Shown here: in pieces, positions 6,769 through 8,262 of the stretch
Position numbering within the stretch: position 1 is the first letter of the stretch
Layout: the number at the start of each line of letters is the position of its first letter
Source: Actinomycetota bacterium
Lineage (GTDB): Bacteria > Actinomycetota > Actinomycetes > S36-B12 > UBA5976
Length of the DNA stretch: 8,262 nt
NCBI GenBank assembly: GCA_005789325.1
Contig: SXYE01000032.1
Coordinates: 1 to 8,262 of the forward strand
Reading direction: 5' to 3'
The notes under the pieces: model-generated
Seen by the model: the letters and a program-made list of their open reading frames with translations, nothing else
What the model was told of the DNA's origin: nothing
The model's database searches: none
Program-made: the position numbers and the translations under genes

Positions 6769-6796
6769 ATCGTATTCAGTTATCTAGATTTGTCTA
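6769..6796 (-). promoter_or_regulatory. Possible promoter upstream of phoH
   Basis: On the minus strand TAGACA (6791-6796; 5 of 6 to the -35 consensus) and TACGAT (6769-6774; 4 of 6 to the -10 consensus) are 16 nt apart. The -10 ends 9 nt before the phoH ATG, so transcription would start at or within a few bases of the codon. This suits the absence of a Shine-Dalgarno site and the leaderless mRNAs common in actinobacteria. The heptamer GTCTAAT occurs at 6761-6767 and again at 6792-6798, flanking the promoter. The call rests on consensus matching only. Confidence 0.35.
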
Positions 6797-6797
6797 A

Positions 6798-7139
6798 TTA
6801 GCCTGGTGGCCAAGTGAGGCCACGACCACCCAGTACGTGGGCATGAATATGTTGAACCGTTTGGCCCCCGTCTTCTCCAGTGTTCAAGACAATTCTGAAT
6901 CCTGCGTCTAGGTTTTCCACTCTTGCTACCTCACTCGCAGTTTTCATTAAGCCTGCAGATAACTCTAAATCTTTTTGTGAAAGCTCAGATATATCTTCAA
7001 AATGCTTTTTAGGAATTACTAAAACATGGACTGGAGCCTGGGGTGAAATATCTCTAAATGCTAAAAAGTTATCATTTTCTAAAACCTTATTCGCAGGAAT
7101 AATTCCGTTAACTATTTTACAAAATAAGCAATCACTCAT
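6798..7139 (-). CDS. HIT-family (HinT-like) nucleotide-binding protein
   Basis: Small histidine-triad hydrolase of 113 aa. The catalytic triad motif HIHAHV is at 97-102, preceded by GQTVQ and followed by LGGR. The C-terminus GLTWPPG is the conserved tail of the HinT/PKCI branch. That branch hydrolyses purine nucleoside phosphoramidates, including adenylated lysine intermediates; the natural substrate here is not known. C4 and C7 (CLFC), with H46 and H97, resemble the zinc site of some HIT proteins. The ATG start at 7137-7139 follows the rsmE stop by 4 nt, with no Shine-Dalgarno sequence, so reinitiation after rsmE translation is likely. HIT genes are often found between rsmE and phoH in actinobacteria. 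Confidence 0.93.
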   Translation of the reverse strand: MSDCLFCKIVNGIIPANKVLENDNFLAFRDISPQAPVHVLVIPKKHFEDISELSQKDLELSAGLMKTASEVARVENLDAGFRIVLNTGEDGGQTVQHIHAHVLGGRGLTWPPG

Positions 7140-7143
7140 CTTA

Positions 7144-7878
7144 TTAGTTTAGCCATCTAGTTTTTGAAAGTAAAATTGCTGCTGAGACTGCGCCTGCTGT
7201 AGAGGTTCGAAGAATAGTTTCTCCTAATGATGCACTTATGGAGTTAGCTTTTTTAAACATTTCCATTTCAGACTCATCTATTCCACCTTCTGGGCCAATT
7301 ATTAAAAGAACTTCGTTTTTAACTTCTTGAATTACAGTAGTGAATAAAACACTTGAATCAGGATCAAGAATAACAACTGTTGCATAATTACTAAATTCAT
7401 TTGCTAATTCTTTAGAGTTAAGGCAACTTTTAATCTCTGGAAAGAATGCCCTGCGTGATTGCTTGGAAGATTCTCTAGATATTTGTTTCCATTTTTCTTC
7501 ACCCTTACCTGATTTTTCATCCCATTTCACAATGCATCTATTTGCCTGCCAGGGAATAATTTCGTCAACTCCAACTTCAGTTAACAGTTCCACTGCAAGC
7601 TCAGATCTCTCGCCTTTTGCCAAGGCTTGTGCAACACAAATTTTGGGCTTTATTTGCGCCTTTGTTTTCTTTTTCAGAACTTTCACAGTCACTTGCTCAC
7701 CAGGGCCCAAAGTTAGGACTTCGACCTCAGCAACTTGACCTTTACCATCTGTAACAACAAGCTTTTCGTTTTCACGTACCCTTCTAACTCTAAGAGCATG
7801 ATGGGCTTCTGTTCCTTGAATATTAAAAACTGGTGAATCTAAATCAGATGTTGAGACAAGAAAATAGGCTGGTTCCAT
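7144..7878 (-). CDS. rsmE: 16S rRNA (uracil-1498-N3)-methyltransferase RsmE
   Basis: SPOUT-class methyltransferase that places m3U at position 1498 of 16S rRNA, in helix 44 near the decoding site, using S-adenosylmethionine. The 244-aa product has an N-terminal PUA-like RNA-binding region (HHALRVRR at 26-33, VTDGKG at 42-47) and a C-terminal trefoil-knot domain. Motifs in the latter are ALAKGER (85-91), ELLTEVGVDEIIPW (97-110), SRRAFFPEI (141-149), IGPEGGI (194-200) and LGETILRTSTAG (218-229), the SAM-binding knot. The TSTA variant in place of TETA is common in actinobacteria. The ATG start at 7876-7878 lies 2 nt after the dnaJ stop and lacks a Shine-Dalgarno sequence. Its TAA stop is followed at once by a second in-frame TAA. 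The dnaJ-rsmE pairing is widespread in Gram-positive bacteria. Confidence 0.95.
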   Translation of the reverse strand: MEPAYFLVSTSDLDSPVFNIQGTEAHHALRVRRVRENEKLVVTDGKGQVAEVEVLTLGPGEQVTVKVLKKKTKAQIKPKICVAQALAKGERSELAVELLTEVGVDEIIPWQANRCIVKWDEKSGKGEEKWKQISRESSKQSRRAFFPEIKSCLNSKELANEFSNYATVVILDPDSSVLFTTVIQEVKNEVLLIIGPEGGIDESEMEMFKKANSISASLGETILRTSTAGAVSAAILLSKTRWLN

Positions 7879-7880
7879 AC

Positions 7881-8262
7881 TTAGGGGCGTGTAAACGCAT
7901 CTCGTAATTTACTGAATAAACCTGAATCATTTAATTTCTCTGGTTCAACTTCTAGTGAGTCTTCTCCACGTAGTTCAGCGAGTTTTTTAATTAAGCCCTT
8001 TTGTTCTTCATTTAGTCCTTGTGGAGTTTCAACAATAATTTCGATATGTAAATCACCACGGCCCTCTCTTCTTAAGCGAGGCATTCCTCGTCCTCTTAAT
8101 GAAATTACTGTTCCAGATTGTGTTCCAGATTTGACAGTAATTTGCTCTGCAGCATCAAGAGTCTTAAATTCAAAAGTAGTTCCAAGTGCAGCTGCACTCA
8201 TTGGAATTGTCACGATACTTTGTAAATCATCACCAACTCTATGTAATGATTTATGTTGCTTA
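7881..8262 (-). CDS. dnaJ: Chaperone protein DnaJ, C-terminal part
   Basis: Hsp40 co-chaperone that delivers substrates to DnaK and stimulates its ATPase. The window's right edge cuts the gene, leaving 126 complete codons. The frame stays open past the GTG at 8211-8213 to the edge, so that codon is an internal valine and not a start. The visible part covers the end of substrate-binding domain I (HRVGDDL, visible residues 7-13) and domain II: TIPMSAAALGTTFEFKT (18-34), GTQSGTVISLRGRGMPRLR (46-64) and GRGDLHIEIIVETP (67-80), then a short helical end. The J domain and zinc fingers lie outside the window. By position next to rsmE this is probably the HrcA-linked DnaJ2 of actinobacteria; hrcA would be expected just beyond the edge. 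It is the first visible gene of the leftward block. Confidence 0.93.
   Translation of the reverse strand, partial: KQHKSLHRVGDDLQSIVTIPMSAAALGTTFEFKTLDAAEQITVKSGTQSGTVISLRGRGMPRLRREGRGDLHIEIIVETPQGLNEEQKGLIKKLAELRGEDSLEVEPEKLNDSGLFSKLRDAFTRP

Noticed and set aside
8211..8213. GTG as a start for a short DnaJ-like gene of 110 codons
   Set aside because: The same frame continues upstream to the window edge and encodes further conserved DnaJ residues (HRVGDDLQSI), so the GTG is an internal codon of a truncated full-length gene.

Overview
This window comes from the chromosome of an AT-rich, gene-dense actinobacterium. The gene order dnaJ - rsmE - HIT - phoH - ybeY - CBS/CNNM protein - era, then recO - uppS, ending next to a divergent Zur-type regulator, is the actinobacterial core block found around furB-uppS-recO-era-phoH-dnaJ2 in Mycobacterium and Streptomyces. 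The actinobacterial assignment also rests on sequence details: the TKxD G4 motif of Era, the LRTSTAG motif of RsmE, the N-terminus of PhoH, and Zn-ligand spacing in the regulator that matches Mycobacterium tuberculosis FurB as I recall it. Low GC, very short gaps and few Shine-Dalgarno sites suggest a streamlined aquatic lineage such as Nanopelagicales (acI). That placement is inference.

Layout, left to right: the C-terminal 96 codons of zur (+, cut by the left edge); uppS and recO (-, a two-gene operon with a 2-nt gap); a 98-bp divergent intergenic region; an AI-2E/PerM-family membrane protein (+); then a long leftward block (-) of era, a CNNM-CBS-CorC membrane protein, ybeY, phoH, a HIT-family protein, rsmE and the C-terminal end of dnaJ (cut by the right edge). 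Transcription of that block runs from dnaJ towards era, with gaps of 2, 4, 38, 15, -4 and 62 nt. There are no RNA genes, insertion sequences, CRISPR arrays or gene-free stretches above 100 bp.

The genes form a housekeeping set. RsmE, YbeY and Era all act on 16S rRNA or the small subunit, and PhoH-YbeY-CBS is the same trio as YbeZ-YbeY-YbeX of E. coli. DnaJ is a chaperone partner of DnaK. UppS makes the polyprenyl carrier lipid for the cell wall, and RecO loads RecA during gap repair. Zur controls zinc homeostasis.

I see no undescribed defence, mobile or biosynthetic system. The points worth a second look are small: two convergent junctions that share an identical TTAA stop overlap, the AI-2E gene lying on the opposite strand between era and recO and being the only gene with a canonical Shine-Dalgarno sequence, nested inverted repeats in its leader, and a possible near-leaderless promoter for phoH.
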